Both the position numbers and the translations under genes were made by a program. This document shows, in pieces, positions 44,251 through 53,506 of a stretch of DNA of 64,000 nucleotides. The DNA is from Bacillus sp. PAMC26568 (GTDB lineage Bacteria; Bacillota; Bacilli; Bacillales; Bacillaceae). The DNA lies in assembly GCF_014235785.1 (NCBI RefSeq), contig NZ_CP060137.1:1116001-1180000 (forward strand), in the 5' to 3' direction. Numbering within the stretch: position 1 is the first letter of the stretch; the number at the start of each line of letters is the position of its first letter. A model generated the notes under the pieces. It searched no databases and had not been told where the DNA came from. It worked only from the letters and a program-made list of their open reading frames with translations.

Positions 44251-45228
44251 ATGGCAAGAAAAGTACTGGTATTGGGAGAAGTACGTGATCAATCACTGCG
44301 CAATGTTTCTTTTGAAACAATCGCAGCAGGCAAAACAATATCTGAAGGCGGCGAAGTAACGGCTGTTTTACTTGGAGACAGCGTGACATCACTTGCTGAA
44401 GAAATGATTCATTATGGTGCAGATCGAGTGATCACTGTTGAGGATGAAAAATTGAAAACGTATACACCTGATGGCTATTCTCAGGCATTGCTTGCTGTAA
44501 TTGAAGCTGAGAAGCCAGAAGGAATTATATTCGGTCATACGGCTTTAGGAAAAGATTTGTCGCCGAAAATTGCAGCTAAAATTGGGTCCGGACTCATTTC
44601 AGATGCGACAGAAATTGAGATTGCAGGAGACAATGCTGTTTTCACACGTCCAATTTATTCAGGTAAAGCATTTGAGAAAAAGATCGTTACAGATGGAACT
44701 ATTTTCGCAACGATCAGACCTAACAACATTGCTCCTCTTGAAAAAGATGAGTCTAGAACAGGTGAGGTATCTTCTGTTTCTGCTGAAATCAAGGATCTTC
44801 GCACAATCGTGAAAGAAGTAGTCAGGAAAGCATCAGAAGGTGTGGATTTATCAGAAGCTAAAGTGATTGTGGCAGGCGGCCGCGGTGTTAAGAGCACAGA
44901 CGGCTTCAATCCTCTCAAACAGCTTGCGGATGTCCTAGGAGGAGCAGTAGGCGCATCCCGCGGGGCATGTGACGCAGATTATTGCGATTATTCACTGCAA
45001 ATTGGTCAAACAGGAAAAGTTGTAACACCTGATTTATACATTGCTTGCGGAATTTCTGGTGCGATTCAGCATTTAGCGGGAATGTCCAACTCTAAAGTAA
45101 TCGTTGCGATCAATAAAGATCCAGAGGCCAATATCTTCAAAGTTGCCGATTATGGAATTGTCGGGGATCTTTTCGAAGTAGTCCCTTTACTGACAGAAGA
45201 ATTTAAAAAGTTAAAAGTGCATTCTTGA
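44251..45228 (+). CDS. etfA: Electron transfer flavoprotein alpha subunit
   Basis: FAD-carrying subunit of ETF. The 325-residue protein has an N-terminal nucleotide-binding-like domain and a C-terminal FAD domain with VVAGGRGVKSTDGF, GAVGASRGACDADY, QIGQTGKVVTPDLYIACGISGAIQH and the ending NKDPEANIFKVADYGIVGDLFEVVP, which is the ETF alpha signature. CAGGGGGAC lies upstream of the ATG. A terminator ends the operon. Confidence 0.95.
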   Translation: MARKVLVLGEVRDQSLRNVSFETIAAGKTISEGGEVTAVLLGDSVTSLAEEMIHYGADRVITVEDEKLKTYTPDGYSQALLAVIEAEKPEGIIFGHTALGKDLSPKIAAKIGSGLISDATEIEIAGDNAVFTRPIYSGKAFEKKIVTDGTIFATIRPNNIAPLEKDESRTGEVSSVSAEIKDLRTIVKEVVRKASEGVDLSEAKVIVAGGRGVKSTDGFNPLKQLADVLGGAVGASRGACDADYCDYSLQIGQTGKVVTPDLYIACGISGAIQHLAGMSNSKVIVAINKDPEANIFKVADYGIVGDLFEVVPLLTEEFKKLKVHS

Positions 45229-45236
45229 TCCATTAA

Positions 45237-45263
45237 AAACACGCTCCCAGCGGCGTGTTTTTA
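45237..45263 (+). terminator. fadR-fadB-etfBA operon terminator
   Basis: AACACGC and GCGTGTT form the stem with an 8-nt loop, followed by TTTTT. Confidence 0.85.
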
Positions 45264-45314
45264 TTATGAAAGAAAGTATGTTTTTCATTACACAGATAGG
45301 GAAAAGTAAACTTG

Positions 45315-45353
45315 AGCAAAAAATTAGCAGGTCAGATTCTTTAATGCTATACT
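45315..45353 (+). promoter_or_regulatory. trxA promoter with extended -10 and AGCA element
   Basis: TGCTATACT (45345-45353) is an extended -10 with no good -35 hexamer at 17 bp. AGCA at 45315-45318 lies about 42-45 bp before the expected start (about 45360). In B. subtilis, Spx-activated trx promoters carry AGCA in that place. The assignment to Spx is tentative, because a four-base word is weak evidence. Confidence 0.4.
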
Positions 45354-45393
45354 TTAGGCATTCAATAACTTAAACTATTAGGAGGAAAATATA

Positions 45394-45708
45394 ATGGCAA
45401 TTACAAATGTAACAGATCAAACCTTTTCAACTGAAACAAGTGAAGGCGTAGTATTGGCTGATTTCTGGGCTCCTTGGTGCGGACCTTGTAAAATGATTGC
45501 GCCAGTACTTGAAGAGCTAGATCAAGAATTAGGAGATAAAGTTAAAATCGTAAAACTTGATGTAGACGAAAACCAAGAAACAGCTGGTAAATACGGAGTA
45601 ATGAGCATTCCAACATTGCTTGTCTTCAAAAATGGCGAAGTTGTTGATAAAACAGTTGGCTTCCAGCCGAAAGAAGCTTTAGCTGAATTATTAAATAAAC
45701 ATGCCTAA
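45394..45708 (+). CDS. trxA: Thioredoxin
   Basis: Cytoplasmic dithiol reductant for ribonucleotide reductase and disulfide repair. The 104-residue protein has the redox motif WCGPC with C29 and C32 and the cis-proline loop [22 protein letters not shown] precedes the ATG. It is flanked by terminators on both sides, so it is monocistronic, as in B. subtilis. Confidence 0.97.
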   Translation: MAITNVTDQTFSTETSEGVVLADFWAPWCGPCKMIAPVLEELDQELGDKVKIVKLDVDENQETAGKYGVMSIPTLLVFKNGEVVDKTVGFQPKEALAELLNKHA

Positions 45709-45734
45709 TAATTGATTTGATTTAAAAAGAAAAT

Positions 45735-45760
45735 GGGGCCCTGATCTGGGCCTCTTTTTT
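45735..45760 (+). terminator. trxA terminator
   Basis: GGGGCCC pairs with GGGCCTC (one G-U pair) around a 6-nt loop, followed by six T residues. Confidence 0.85.
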
Positions 45761-45954
45761 ATCCCCTTATACAATCCATCATGACCTCTCCTTGCTGAAA
45801 AAAATGTCAATTATTGCTCAGGAAATGATTTTCGCCGCAGTTCGAAACAGACGAGAAAGTTCTTAAATGATACAATATAAGGAATAGGAGTAAATAGTAA
45901 AAAAGATAACTTCGAAAATTTCAGTTAAAAGATTAAGACAATGGAGTGTCCGCT

Positions 45955-47727
45955 ATGGAGCAATTAATAAAAGAGAAGCTTGCACTTCTGCCAGATCAGC
46001 CGGGCTGTTATTTAATGAAAGACCGTTTCGGCACAATCATATATGTGGGAAAAGCGAAAGTGCTTAAAAATCGGGTGCGGTCTTACTTTACGGGATCCCA
46101 TGATGGAAAGACATTAAGACTTGTAGGTGAAATTAGAGACTTTGAATATATTGTAACTTCCTCAAACATCGAGGCTCTGATTTTAGAATTGAACTTAATC
46201 AAAAAGCATGATCCTAAATATAATGTCATGCTGAAGGATGACAAAACGTATCCTTTTATCAAAATTACAGCTGAACGGCATCCGCGGCTTATCGTGACAA
46301 GAAATGTCAAAAAAGATAAAGGGAAATATTTTGGACCATATCCAAATGTTCAGGCTGCCAGAGAAACGAAAAAGCTTCTTGACCGACTTTATCCGTTAAG
46401 AAAATGTTCAACTCTGCCTGACCGGGTATGCCTGTATTATCATATGGGACAATGTCTGGCACCTTGTGTTTATCAAGTAACACCTGAGCAAAACAGGCAA
46501 ATGGTCGAAGAAATGACCCGATTCCTGAATGGCGGTTTTAAGCAAATTAAAGAAGAACTATCTAAAAAAATGCTGACTGCTTCTGAGAACTTAGACTTTG
46601 AACGGGCGAAAGAGTATAGAGATCAGATCGTGCATATTGATGCGACAATGGAAAAACAGAAAATGACCATGAATGATTTTGTGGATCGTGATGTATTTGG
46701 CTACTCCTATGATAAGGGCTGGATGTGTGTTCAGGTCTTCTTTATCCGACAGGGGAAATTAATTGAACGGGATATCGCAATGTTCCCGCTTTACCAGGAA
46801 CCAGATGAAGAGTTCTTAACATTTCTCGGCCAATTTTATTCAAAAAACAATCATTTTCTTCCGAAAGAAATCCTTCTGCCTGACAGCGTAGACAATGAAA
46901 TGGCAGAACAGCTTCTGCACGTTACTGCGATTCATCCGAAACGGGGAAAGAAGAAGGATTTAGTGCTGCTTGCTCATCAAAATGCAAAAATTGCGTTAAA
47001 AGAAAAATTCTCACTCATTGAACGGGATGAAGAAAGAACGATAAGAGCGATCGACCAGCTTGGAGAGAAAATGGGTATCTATACTCCTGCAAGAATTGAA
47101 GCTTTTGATAACTCCAATATTCAAGGAACAGACCCTGTATCAGCAATGATTGTGTTTATAGACGGCAAGCCTGCAAAAAAAGAATACCGAAAGTATAAAA
47201 TTAAAAGCGTACAGGGACCAGATGATTATGAATCCATGCGAGAAGTTGTACGAAGAAGATATTCAAGGGTTCTTAAAGACGAGCTGCCGCTTCCTGATTT
47301 AATCATTATTGACGGGGGAAAAGGGCATTTGGCCGCTGCCCAGGATGTTCTTGAAAATGAGCTCGGTTTATCTGTTCCAGTCGCAGGATTAGTTAAAGAT
47401 GATAAGCACAGGACCTCAAACTTATTGTTGGGAAGTCCGCCAACTGTCATTGAGCTTGAGCGGAACAGCCAGGAATTTTATCTTCTTCAAAGAATTCAGG
47501 ATGAAGTGCATCGTTTTGCGATTACTTTCCATAGACAGACAAGAGGGAAAACTGCCTTTCAATCCATTTTGGATGATATACCTGGTGTTGGAGAAAAGCG
47601 CCGAAAAACACTATTAAAGCATTTCGGTTCTGTGAAGAAAATGAAAGAAGCCAGCCTTGATGAGCTGATTGCAGCAGGTATGCCCGCAAACACGGCACAG
47701 CTGATCTTAACAAAATTGCAAGAATAG
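45955..47727 (+). CDS. uvrC: Excinuclease ABC subunit C
   Basis: Makes both incisions in nucleotide excision repair. The 590-residue protein has a GIY-YIG nuclease domain ([20 protein letters not shown], about 14-33), a Cys-containing linker ([10 protein letters not shown]), a UVR motif ([13 protein letters not shown]), an RNase H-like nuclease domain ([20 protein letters not shown]) and a C-terminal helix-hairpin-helix pair ([15 protein letters not shown]). ATG at 45955 is preferred, with GGAGTG at 45943-45948; GTG at 45946 overlaps that site. Confidence 0.96.
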   Translation: MEQLIKEKLALLPDQPGCYLMKDRFGTIIYVGKAKVLKNRVRSYFTGSHDGKTLRLVGEIRDFEYIVTSSNIEALILELNLIKKHDPKYNVMLKDDKTYPFIKITAERHPRLIVTRNVKKDKGKYFGPYPNVQAARETKKLLDRLYPLRKCSTLPDRVCLYYHMGQCLAPCVYQVTPEQNRQMVEEMTRFLNGGFKQIKEELSKKMLTASENLDFERAKEYRDQIVHIDATMEKQKMTMNDFVDRDVFGYSYDKGWMCVQVFFIRQGKLIERDIAMFPLYQEPDEEFLTFLGQFYSKNNHFLPKEILLPDSVDNEMAEQLLHVTAIHPKRGKKKDLVLLAHQNAKIALKEKFSLIERDEERTIRAIDQLGEKMGIYTPARIEAFDNSNIQGTDPVSAMIVFIDGKPAKKEYRKYKIKSVQGPDDYESMREVVRRRYSRVLKDELPLPDLIIIDGGKGHLAAAQDVLENELGLSVPVAGLVKDDKHRTSNLLLGSPPTVIELERNSQEFYLLQRIQDEVHRFAITFHRQTRGKTAFQSILDDIPGVGEKRRKTLLKHFGSVKKMKEASLDELIAAGMPANTAQLILTKLQE

Positions 47728-47728
47728 A

Positions 47729-47757
47729 TTGCATGAATCGAAAATCTTTGCTACAAT
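47729..47757 (+). promoter_or_regulatory. SigA promoter of lysC
   Basis: TTGCAT (47729-47734) and TACAAT (47752-47757), spacer 17 bp, directly after the uvrC stop codon. The expected start is near 47764, upstream of the L-box. Confidence 0.78.
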
Positions 47758-47779
47758 TCTAACTAATTTCATAACCAGA

Positions 47780-48040
47780 TCGTTTAGTTCGTTAAATGAT
47801 GGTAGAGGTGCGACCTTCAAGAGTAGCTCATCAGAGGAAAATGGATTCCTGTGAAGCTGGGTGAAAGGGAAGAGTCGCCGAAGTGATAATAGAGCCATTT
47901 CTTTTATTGCTGGTTTTGCGTTAAACAAACGTAAAATTGTCAAGAAGATGTTTTTCTTGGAGTGCTATCTCATTGTATGAATGAATTCCCAATATTCGTT
48001 TATGCAAGCAATGAGATAGAGAATCTCATTGCTTTTTTTG
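47780..48040 (+). promoter_or_regulatory. Lysine riboswitch (L-box) of lysC
   Basis: The aptamer core is recognisable from GGTAGAGGTGCG (47801-47812), AAGAGTA (47819-47825) and the later GAAGCTGGGTGAAAGGGAAG and GTCGCCGAAG. The terminator is GCAATGAGAT / ATCTCATTGC (48008-48032) followed by seven T residues. CTATCTCATTG (47965-47975) is complementary to CAATGAGATAG (48009-48019), giving the competing antiterminator. Lysine binding should favour termination. Confidence 0.93.
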
Positions 48041-48105
48041 CGTTTTCTGAGATTCTCCCTTTTACCTGCTGACGATCAAACATACTAGAAAGGTGAGAGG
48101 CTGAT

Positions 48106-49338
48106 ATGGGATTAATTGTACAAAAATTTGGAGGAACATCTGTTGGATCTCCTGAAAGAATTATGAATGCTGCACAAAGAGTAATTGAAGAGAAAGAAAG
48201 AGGCAATGATATCGTAGTAGTGGTTTCGGCAATGGGAAAAACAACCGATCATCTAGTTTCTCTTGCAGGAGAAATCAGCAGTAAACCGAGTAAGCGTGAA
48301 ATGGATATGCTCCTTACAACTGGTGAACAAGTGACCATCTCTCTTTTAACGATGGCTCTTCAAGCACAAGGCTTTGATGCAATCTCCTATACTGGCTGGC
48401 AGGCTGGAATTCAGACTGAACATATTCATGGCAATGCAAGAATTACTGGGATTGATTCTGAAAAAATAAAAAATCAGCTGCAGAAGGGAAAGATTGCGGT
48501 TGTTGCCGGATTTCAAGGATTTGCAGACGGGAGTGAGATTACGACACTCGGACGAGGCGGTTCAGATACAACGGCTGTTGCACTGGCAGCTGCCCTGCAA
48601 GCTGATAAATGTGATATCTACACAGATGTAACGGGAGTCTTCACGACCGATCCCCGTTTTGTGAAAACTGCAAGAAAGCTTGACGGCATCTCCTATGATG
48701 AAATGCTCGAGCTTGCTAATTTAGGTGCTGGTGTTTTACATCCGCGAGCAGTTGAATTTGCAAAAAATTACGGAGTTCCTTTAGAAGTCAGATCCAGTTT
48801 AGAATCAGAAAGCGGCACGTTAATTGAGGAGGAAACAATGATGGAACAAAATTTAGTAGTAAGAGGAATCGCGTTTGAAGACCAAGTATCAAGAGTGACT
48901 GTTTGCGGATTGCCTAATAATTTATTGTCGCTTTCCACTATCTTTAAAACACTGGCAAGCCATGGACTTAATGTTGATATTATTATCCAAAGTTCAACGG
49001 ACAGCAACACAGCATCATTATCTTTTTCTGTAAAAACAGGTGATGTAGCAGAAACAGTCGACGTTCTTGAAATGCATCAGTCAGAATTGGGCTTTGAAAA
49101 AATAGAATCGGAAAATGGTCTGTCTAAAGTATCAATTGTTGGTTCTGGCATGGTTTCAAATCCTGGTGTTGCAGCAGAAATGTTTCATGTGCTTGCACAG
49201 GAAGGAATCGAAGTTAAAATGGTCAGCACATCTGAAATCAAGGTATCAACGGTTATAGGGCATAATGATATGGTAAAAGCAGTGGAAGCCCTGCATGATG
49301 CCTTTGAATTATCCAAACAGCCTGCACCGGCCGTATAA
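48106..49338 (+). CDS. lysC: Lysine-sensitive aspartokinase (aspartokinase II), alpha form
   Basis: Phosphorylates aspartate, the first step to diaminopimelate, lysine, threonine and methionine. The 410-residue protein starts with the kinase motif LIVQKFGGTSVGSPERI, contains GRGGSDTTAVALAAAL and YTDVTGVFTTDPR, and ends with two ACT domains (from about 265). Lysine control is expected from the L-box upstream and the resemblance to B. subtilis LysC (408 residues). AGAAAGGTGAG precedes the ATG. Confidence 0.95.
   Translation: MGLIVQKFGGTSVGSPERIMNAAQRVIEEKERGNDIVVVVSAMGKTTDHLVSLAGEISSKPSKREMDMLLTTGEQVTISLLTMALQAQGFDAISYTGWQAGIQTEHIHGNARITGIDSEKIKNQLQKGKIAVVAGFQGFADGSEITTLGRGGSDTTAVALAAALQADKCDIYTDVTGVFTTDPRFVKTARKLDGISYDEMLELANLGAGVLHPRAVEFAKNYGVPLEVRSSLESESGTLIEEETMMEQNLVVRGIAFEDQVSRVTVCGLPNNLLSLSTIFKTLASHGLNVDIIIQSSTDSNTASLSFSVKTGDVAETVDVLEMHQSELGFEKIESENGLSKVSIVGSGMVSNPGVAAEMFHVLAQEGIEVKMVSTSEIKVSTVIGHNDMVKAVEALHDAFELSKQPAPAV
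48838..49338 (+). CDS. lysC: Internal start giving aspartokinase beta subunit
   Basis: Within lysC, GAGGAGG (48826-48832) is followed 5 bp later by ATGATGGAACAAAATT in frame. It would give a 166-residue protein consisting of the ACT region alone. B. subtilis aspartokinase II is an alpha2beta2 enzyme whose beta subunit comes from just such an internal start. Here the start falls at codon 245, nearly the same place. Confidence 0.75.
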   Translation: MMEQNLVVRGIAFEDQVSRVTVCGLPNNLLSLSTIFKTLASHGLNVDIIIQSSTDSNTASLSFSVKTGDVAETVDVLEMHQSELGFEKIESENGLSKVSIVGSGMVSNPGVAAEMFHVLAQEGIEVKMVSTSEIKVSTVIGHNDMVKAVEALHDAFELSKQPAPAV

Positions 49339-49475
49339 AAAAGTTCGCGCAGATAGTTGTTTTCCTTAAAAATCCTGTTCATTTCTAATAAGTTGTATAG
49401 AATCATCGGCAGAAAACAGGTATAACCTCCTAAAAAGGATTTAAAAAAACAATGTCTTAGAAACGTACAAAAAAA

Positions 49476-49510
49476 TTAAAGGGGTGGGCCGCAATGACCC
49501 ATCCCTTTAA
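49476..49510 (-). terminator. yslB terminator
   Basis: TTAAAGGGGTGGG pairs with CCCATCCCTTTAA. The A run left of the stem on the plus strand becomes the T tract on the minus strand, so it serves yslB; lysC read-through would also meet the hairpin but without a U run. Confidence 0.8.
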
Positions 49511-49968
49511 TCATTGTTAAATTCCATATCTTTGTAATCCCATTTTACTGTAAAGACAACTTTATCCGCCCGTTTTTTCACTTGTTCATACGTTTCAGTA
49601 ATTTGCTTATTCATGCGCTGCAGCTGCTGTGCTAAAAATCCTGCTTCCAGCTGGAAGGAAGGCTCTTTCATCGCTTTGAATCTGGCTTTGATCAATTCGC
49701 TCTCCAATTGAAATTCCATTTCATCTTTTTTCTTATGTACCAATGAAAGAGTTCCAAAGCCTGCTGCAGAAAAGAAAGCGATGAGCTCCTCGATGGATTC
49801 AGCGGGGTACTTGCGGGCAAGACTTTTTCCAGACCAGTAAAGCATGGATGCTGAGTCCCGTCCCAGAATATCTGGAATTAGCACCTCTCTTAGCAGCTCA
49901 TATGCGAAAGCAGGTACTTCCATATCCCGCAGCTGTGTCATGTCAATTTGTTCGCTCGTTTTTTTCAC
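49507..49968 (-). CDS. yslB: DUF2507 protein YslB
   Basis: A 153-residue soluble protein of unknown function. It contains the family-like core FAYELLREVLIPDILGRDSA and MLYWSGKSLARKYP, and a C-terminal alternating strand region (KKRADKVVFTVKWDYKD). The fold resembles V4R-type domains, which bind small hydrophobic molecules; that is inference. GTG at 49968 follows AGAGGGGGAAGA on the minus strand. It is convergent with lysC and divergent from sdhC, as in B. subtilis. Confidence 0.85.
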   Translation of the reverse strand: MKKTSEQIDMTQLRDMEVPAFAYELLREVLIPDILGRDSASMLYWSGKSLARKYPAESIEELIAFFSAAGFGTLSLVHKKKDEMEFQLESELIKARFKAMKEPSFQLEAGFLAQQLQRMNKQITETYEQVKKRADKVVFTVKWDYKDMEFNND

Positions 49969-50120
49969 ATTCTTCCCCCTCTTTCTGCATTTATTATATC
50001 TCATGTTGAGTGAATAAGAACATGCAATATTAGTAAATCGCATGAAACAATCGTGCCCTGAAAGTATTTTAAGAAAATAAAAATAGGTGAAAAATACGAC
50101 TTGTCACAAAATTAAAATTT

Positions 50121-50136
50121 ATGAACGCGTTTTCTT
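50121..50136. promoter_or_regulatory. cre-like site overlapping the sdhC promoter
   Basis: ATGAACGCGTTTTCTT matches the CcpA target WTGNAARCGNWWWCAW at 14 of 16 positions and has a perfect AACGCGTT palindromic core. Its right end overlaps the -35 hexamer, which suggests carbon catabolite repression. Two mismatches keep this tentative. Confidence 0.45.
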
Positions 50137-50163
50137 GACGCTGTAACTTGTTGGGAGTACAAT
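50135..50163 (+). promoter_or_regulatory. SigA promoter of sdhCAB
   Basis: TTGACG (50135-50140) and TACAAT (50158-50163) are spaced 17 bp. TTGTCACA occurs on both sides, at 50101-50108 and 50168-50175. A leader of about 100 nt precedes sdhC. Confidence 0.82.
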
Positions 50164-50268
50164 AAATTTGTCACATTTTATCATACAATGTTTATTTACT
50201 TAAAAGGTTGCCGGGAATAGGAGAAACATTAAAAAAAAGATTTTAAGATTACTAGGGGGTAATGTCAG

Positions 50269-50877
50269 ATGGCTGGAAACAGAGAATATTCAAACCGAAG
50301 ACTTCATTCTTTGCTTGGAGTTATCCCGGTTGGCGTCTTCTTAATTCAGCATCTTGTTGTAAACAACTTTGCAACAAGAGGAGAAGAAGCGTTTAATAAT
50401 GCTGCACATTTTATGGAAAGCTTGCCATTTAGAATTGTTCTGGAAACATTTATTATATTCCTGCCGCTTTTATATCATGCGATCTACGGAATTTATATTG
50501 CTTTTACAGCTAAAAACAATGTAAGCAAGTTTGGCTACTTCCGCAACTGGATGTTTATGCTTCAGCGAATCTCAGGTGTTATCACACTTGTCTTCGTTTC
50601 ATGGCATGTATGGGAAACAAGAATTGCAGCCGCATTTGGCGCGGATGTTAATTTTGATATGATGGCATCCATTTTCAGTAATCCATTTATGATTGTCTTT
50701 TATATTGTCGGTGTTGTTTCTACAATTTTCCACTTTGCAAACGGACTGTGGTCATTTGCAGTCAGCTGGGGAATTACAGTAACTCCAAGATCTCAATTAA
50801 TTTCAACGTATGTGACGATCGCACTTTTCCTAGCATTATCCTACGTTGGAGTAAGCACTATTTTTGCATTTGTTTGA
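50269..50877 (+). CDS. sdhC: Succinate dehydrogenase cytochrome b558 subunit
   Basis: Membrane anchor of complex II, carrying two hemes b and passing electrons to menaquinone. The 202-residue protein has five hydrophobic helices and His residues in expected helix positions (RRLHSLLGVIPVGVFLIQHLVV, LLYHAIYGIYIAF, VFVSWHVWETR, IFHFANGLW). TAGGGGGTAATG lies upstream of the ATG. It heads sdhCAB. Confidence 0.95.
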   Translation: MAGNREYSNRRLHSLLGVIPVGVFLIQHLVVNNFATRGEEAFNNAAHFMESLPFRIVLETFIIFLPLLYHAIYGIYIAFTAKNNVSKFGYFRNWMFMLQRISGVITLVFVSWHVWETRIAAAFGADVNFDMMASIFSNPFMIVFYIVGVVSTIFHFANGLWSFAVSWGITVTPRSQLISTYVTIALFLALSYVGVSTIFAFV

Positions 50878-50907
50878 TGAGTACAAGAATCAAAGGGAGT
50901 GGGCCAG

Positions 50908-52668
50908 ATGAGTAAAGGTAGAATTATAGTCGTCGGCGGCGGTTTAGCGGGCCTCATGGCTACGATTAAAGCTGCAGAAACCGGCGTTCATGTAGATTTA
51001 TTTTCTTTAGTTCCAGTTAAGCGTTCTCATTCTGTTTGTGCACAGGGCGGGATTAACGGAGCTGTAAATACAAAAGGTGAAGGAGATTCACCTTGGGAGC
51101 ATTTTGATGACACTGTATATGGCGGGGACTTCCTTGCGAATCAGCCCCCTGTTAAAGCGATGTGCGAGGCTGCTCCTTCCATTATTCACTTGCTTGACCG
51201 TATGGGAGTTATGTTTAACCGTACACCTGAAGGTCTTCTTGATTTTCGCCGTTTTGGAGGAACACAGCATCACCGTACAGCATTCGCAGGTGCAACGACT
51301 GGCCAGCAGCTGCTCTATGCGCTTGATGAGCAAGTGCGCCGTTATGAAGTTGCCGGTTTAGTAACGAAATATGAGGGCTGGGAATTCCTTGGCGCAGTTA
51401 TTGATGATGATCGCGTATGCCGTGGAATTACTGGACAAGACCTGACAACAATGGAAATTAAATCGTTCCGCTCAGATGCTGTCATTATGGCTACTGGCGG
51501 ACCTGGAATCATTTTCGGAAAATCTACAAATTCAGTCATTAATACTGGATCAGCGGCATCCATTGTCTATCAGCAAGGTGTAAATTATGCAAACGGAGAA
51601 TTTATTCAAATTCATCCAACAGCCATTCCGGGAGATGACAAGCTTCGACTTATGAGCGAATCAGCCCGCGGTGAAGGCGGACGCGTATGGACATATAAAG
51701 ATGGAAAACCGTGGTACTTCCTTGAGGAAAAATATCCTGCATACGGAAACCTTGTACCGCGTGATATTGCGACACGTGAAATTTTTGATGTGTGTGTATC
51801 ACAGAAGCTTGGAATCAATGGCGAAAACATGGTTTACCTAGACCTTTCACATAAAGATCCAAAAGAGCTTGATATAAAGCTTGGCGGTATTATTGAAATC
51901 TATGAGAAGTTCATGGGCGATGATCCACGAAAACTTCCTATGAAGATTTTCCCTGCTGTTCATTATTCAATGGGCGGATTATGGGTTGATTACGATCAGA
52001 TGACAAACATTCCTGGCTTATTTGCTGCGGGAGAGTGCGATTATTCGATGCACGGTGCAAACCGTTTAGGAGCAAACTCATTGCTGTCAGCTATCTACGG
52101 GGGAATGGTAGCTGGACCGAAAGCAGTAGAATATGTCAGCGGCCTTGATGTGTCTGCTGAGGACCTTTCTTCGTCCCTATTTGATGGACATGTTGTGCAG
52201 GAAGAAGAAAAATGGCAGGGCATTATGAACATGAATGGTACAGAAAATGCCTATGTTCTTCACAAAGAGCTTGGTGAGTGGATGACTGACAATGTAACAG
52301 TTGTACGCTACAATGATAAATTGTTAAAAACAGATGAAAAAATTCAAGAGCTTTTAGAGCGCTTTGACAATATCAATATTAATGACACAGCGCGATGGAG
52401 CAACCAGGGTGCAACATTTACGAGACAGCTGCAGAACATGCTGCAAATGTCCCGCGTCGTAACTCTAGGTGCATATAACCGTAATGAAAGCCGCGGTGCT
52501 CACTATAAGCCTGATTTCCCAGAGCGTAATGATGAAGAATTCTTGAAAACAACGATGGCAACGTTTGCCGGCCAAAAAGCTGCACCTCAGTTCCATTATG
52601 AAGATGTGGATGTAAGTTTAATAGAACCGCGTAAACGTGACTACTCGAAGAAGAAAAAGGGGGAATAA
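50908..52668 (+). CDS. sdhA: Succinate dehydrogenase flavoprotein subunit
   Basis: Oxidises succinate to fumarate in the TCA cycle, with covalently bound FAD. The 586-residue protein opens with the dinucleotide-binding fold IIVVGGGLAGLMATIKAAE, has the FAD-linkage histidine region RSHSVCAQGGINGA, the substrate segments QIHPTAIPG and SESARGEGGRVW, and HGANRLGANSLLSAIYGG. ATG at 50908 follows GGGAGTGGG. sdhB starts 4 bp after its stop. Confidence 0.97.
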   Translation: MSKGRIIVVGGGLAGLMATIKAAETGVHVDLFSLVPVKRSHSVCAQGGINGAVNTKGEGDSPWEHFDDTVYGGDFLANQPPVKAMCEAAPSIIHLLDRMGVMFNRTPEGLLDFRRFGGTQHHRTAFAGATTGQQLLYALDEQVRRYEVAGLVTKYEGWEFLGAVIDDDRVCRGITGQDLTTMEIKSFRSDAVIMATGGPGIIFGKSTNSVINTGSAASIVYQQGVNYANGEFIQIHPTAIPGDDKLRLMSESARGEGGRVWTYKDGKPWYFLEEKYPAYGNLVPRDIATREIFDVCVSQKLGINGENMVYLDLSHKDPKELDIKLGGIIEIYEKFMGDDPRKLPMKIFPAVHYSMGGLWVDYDQMTNIPGLFAAGECDYSMHGANRLGANSLLSAIYGGMVAGPKAVEYVSGLDVSAEDLSSSLFDGHVVQEEEKWQGIMNMNGTENAYVLHKELGEWMTDNVTVVRYNDKLLKTDEKIQELLERFDNININDTARWSNQGATFTRQLQNMLQMSRVVTLGAYNRNESRGAHYKPDFPERNDEEFLKTTMATFAGQKAAPQFHYEDVDVSLIEPRKRDYSKKKKGE

Positions 52669-52672
52669 AAAA

Positions 52673-53437
52673 ATGGGCTCTGAGAAAAAATCAGTTCGTT
52701 TTATTATCACTCGCCAAGATCAGCCAGGAGAAGCCCCTTACGATGAAACGTTTGAGATTCCATACCGTCCGAATATGAATGTCATTTCAGCCCTTATGGA
52801 AATCAGAAGAAATCCTGTGAATGCACAAGGGAAAGAAACGACTCCGATTACTTGGGATATGAACTGCCTTGAAGAGGTTTGCGGTGCATGTTCCATGGTC
52901 ATAAACGGAAAGCCCCGTCAGTCTTGTACAGCACTTGTCGATCAGCTTGAACAGCCAATTCGACTTCAGCCGATGAGAACATTCCCTGTCGTTCGTGACT
53001 TGCAGGTGGACCGCAGCCGCATGTTCGATTCCTTGAAAAAGGTAAAAGCATGGATCCCGATTGATGGAACATACGATTTAGGTCCTGGTCCGCGCATGCC
53101 TGAGAAAAAACGCCAATGGGCTTATGAACTTTCAAAATGCATGACTTGCGGCGTTTGTTTGGAAGCATGTCCAAATGTAAACAGCAATTCAGATTTTATC
53201 GGTCCTGCTCCACTTTCACAGGTTCGTTTGTTCAATGCACATCCAACAGGAGCGCTGAATAAGTCTGAACGCTTAGAGGCTCTTATGGGAGATGGCGGTC
53301 TTGCCAATTGCGGAAATTCGCAAAACTGTGTGCAGTCATGTCCAAAAGGAATTCCTTTGACAACATCGATTGCAGCACTTAATAGAGATACGACATTCCA
53401 GGCATTCAAAAACTTCTTCGGCAGTGATCAAGTTTAA
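52673..53437 (+). CDS. sdhB: Succinate dehydrogenase iron-sulfur subunit
   Basis: Carries electrons from FAD to the membrane subunit through three iron-sulfur clusters. The 254-residue protein has the [2Fe-2S] cysteines in NCLEEVCGACSMVINGKPRQSC, and the 4Fe and 3Fe motifs CMTCGVCLEACP and CGNSQNCVQSCPKG. ATG at 52673 follows AAAGGGGGA. It ends the operon before a strong terminator. Confidence 0.97.
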   Translation: MGSEKKSVRFIITRQDQPGEAPYDETFEIPYRPNMNVISALMEIRRNPVNAQGKETTPITWDMNCLEEVCGACSMVINGKPRQSCTALVDQLEQPIRLQPMRTFPVVRDLQVDRSRMFDSLKKVKAWIPIDGTYDLGPGPRMPEKKRQWAYELSKCMTCGVCLEACPNVNSNSDFIGPAPLSQVRLFNAHPTGALNKSERLEALMGDGGLANCGNSQNCVQSCPKGIPLTTSIAALNRDTTFQAFKNFFGSDQV

Positions 53438-53454
53438 TTTATTTAATAAAAAGA

Positions 53455-53489
53455 GAACACCTCTTCATCACGATGAAGAGGTGTTTTTT
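53455..53489 (+). terminator. sdhCAB terminator
   Basis: AACACCTCTTCAT and ATGAAGAGGTGTT form a perfect stem with a 4-nt loop, followed by a T run. Confidence 0.93.
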
Positions 53490-53506
53490 AGAATTGAGGA
53501 GAGAAA

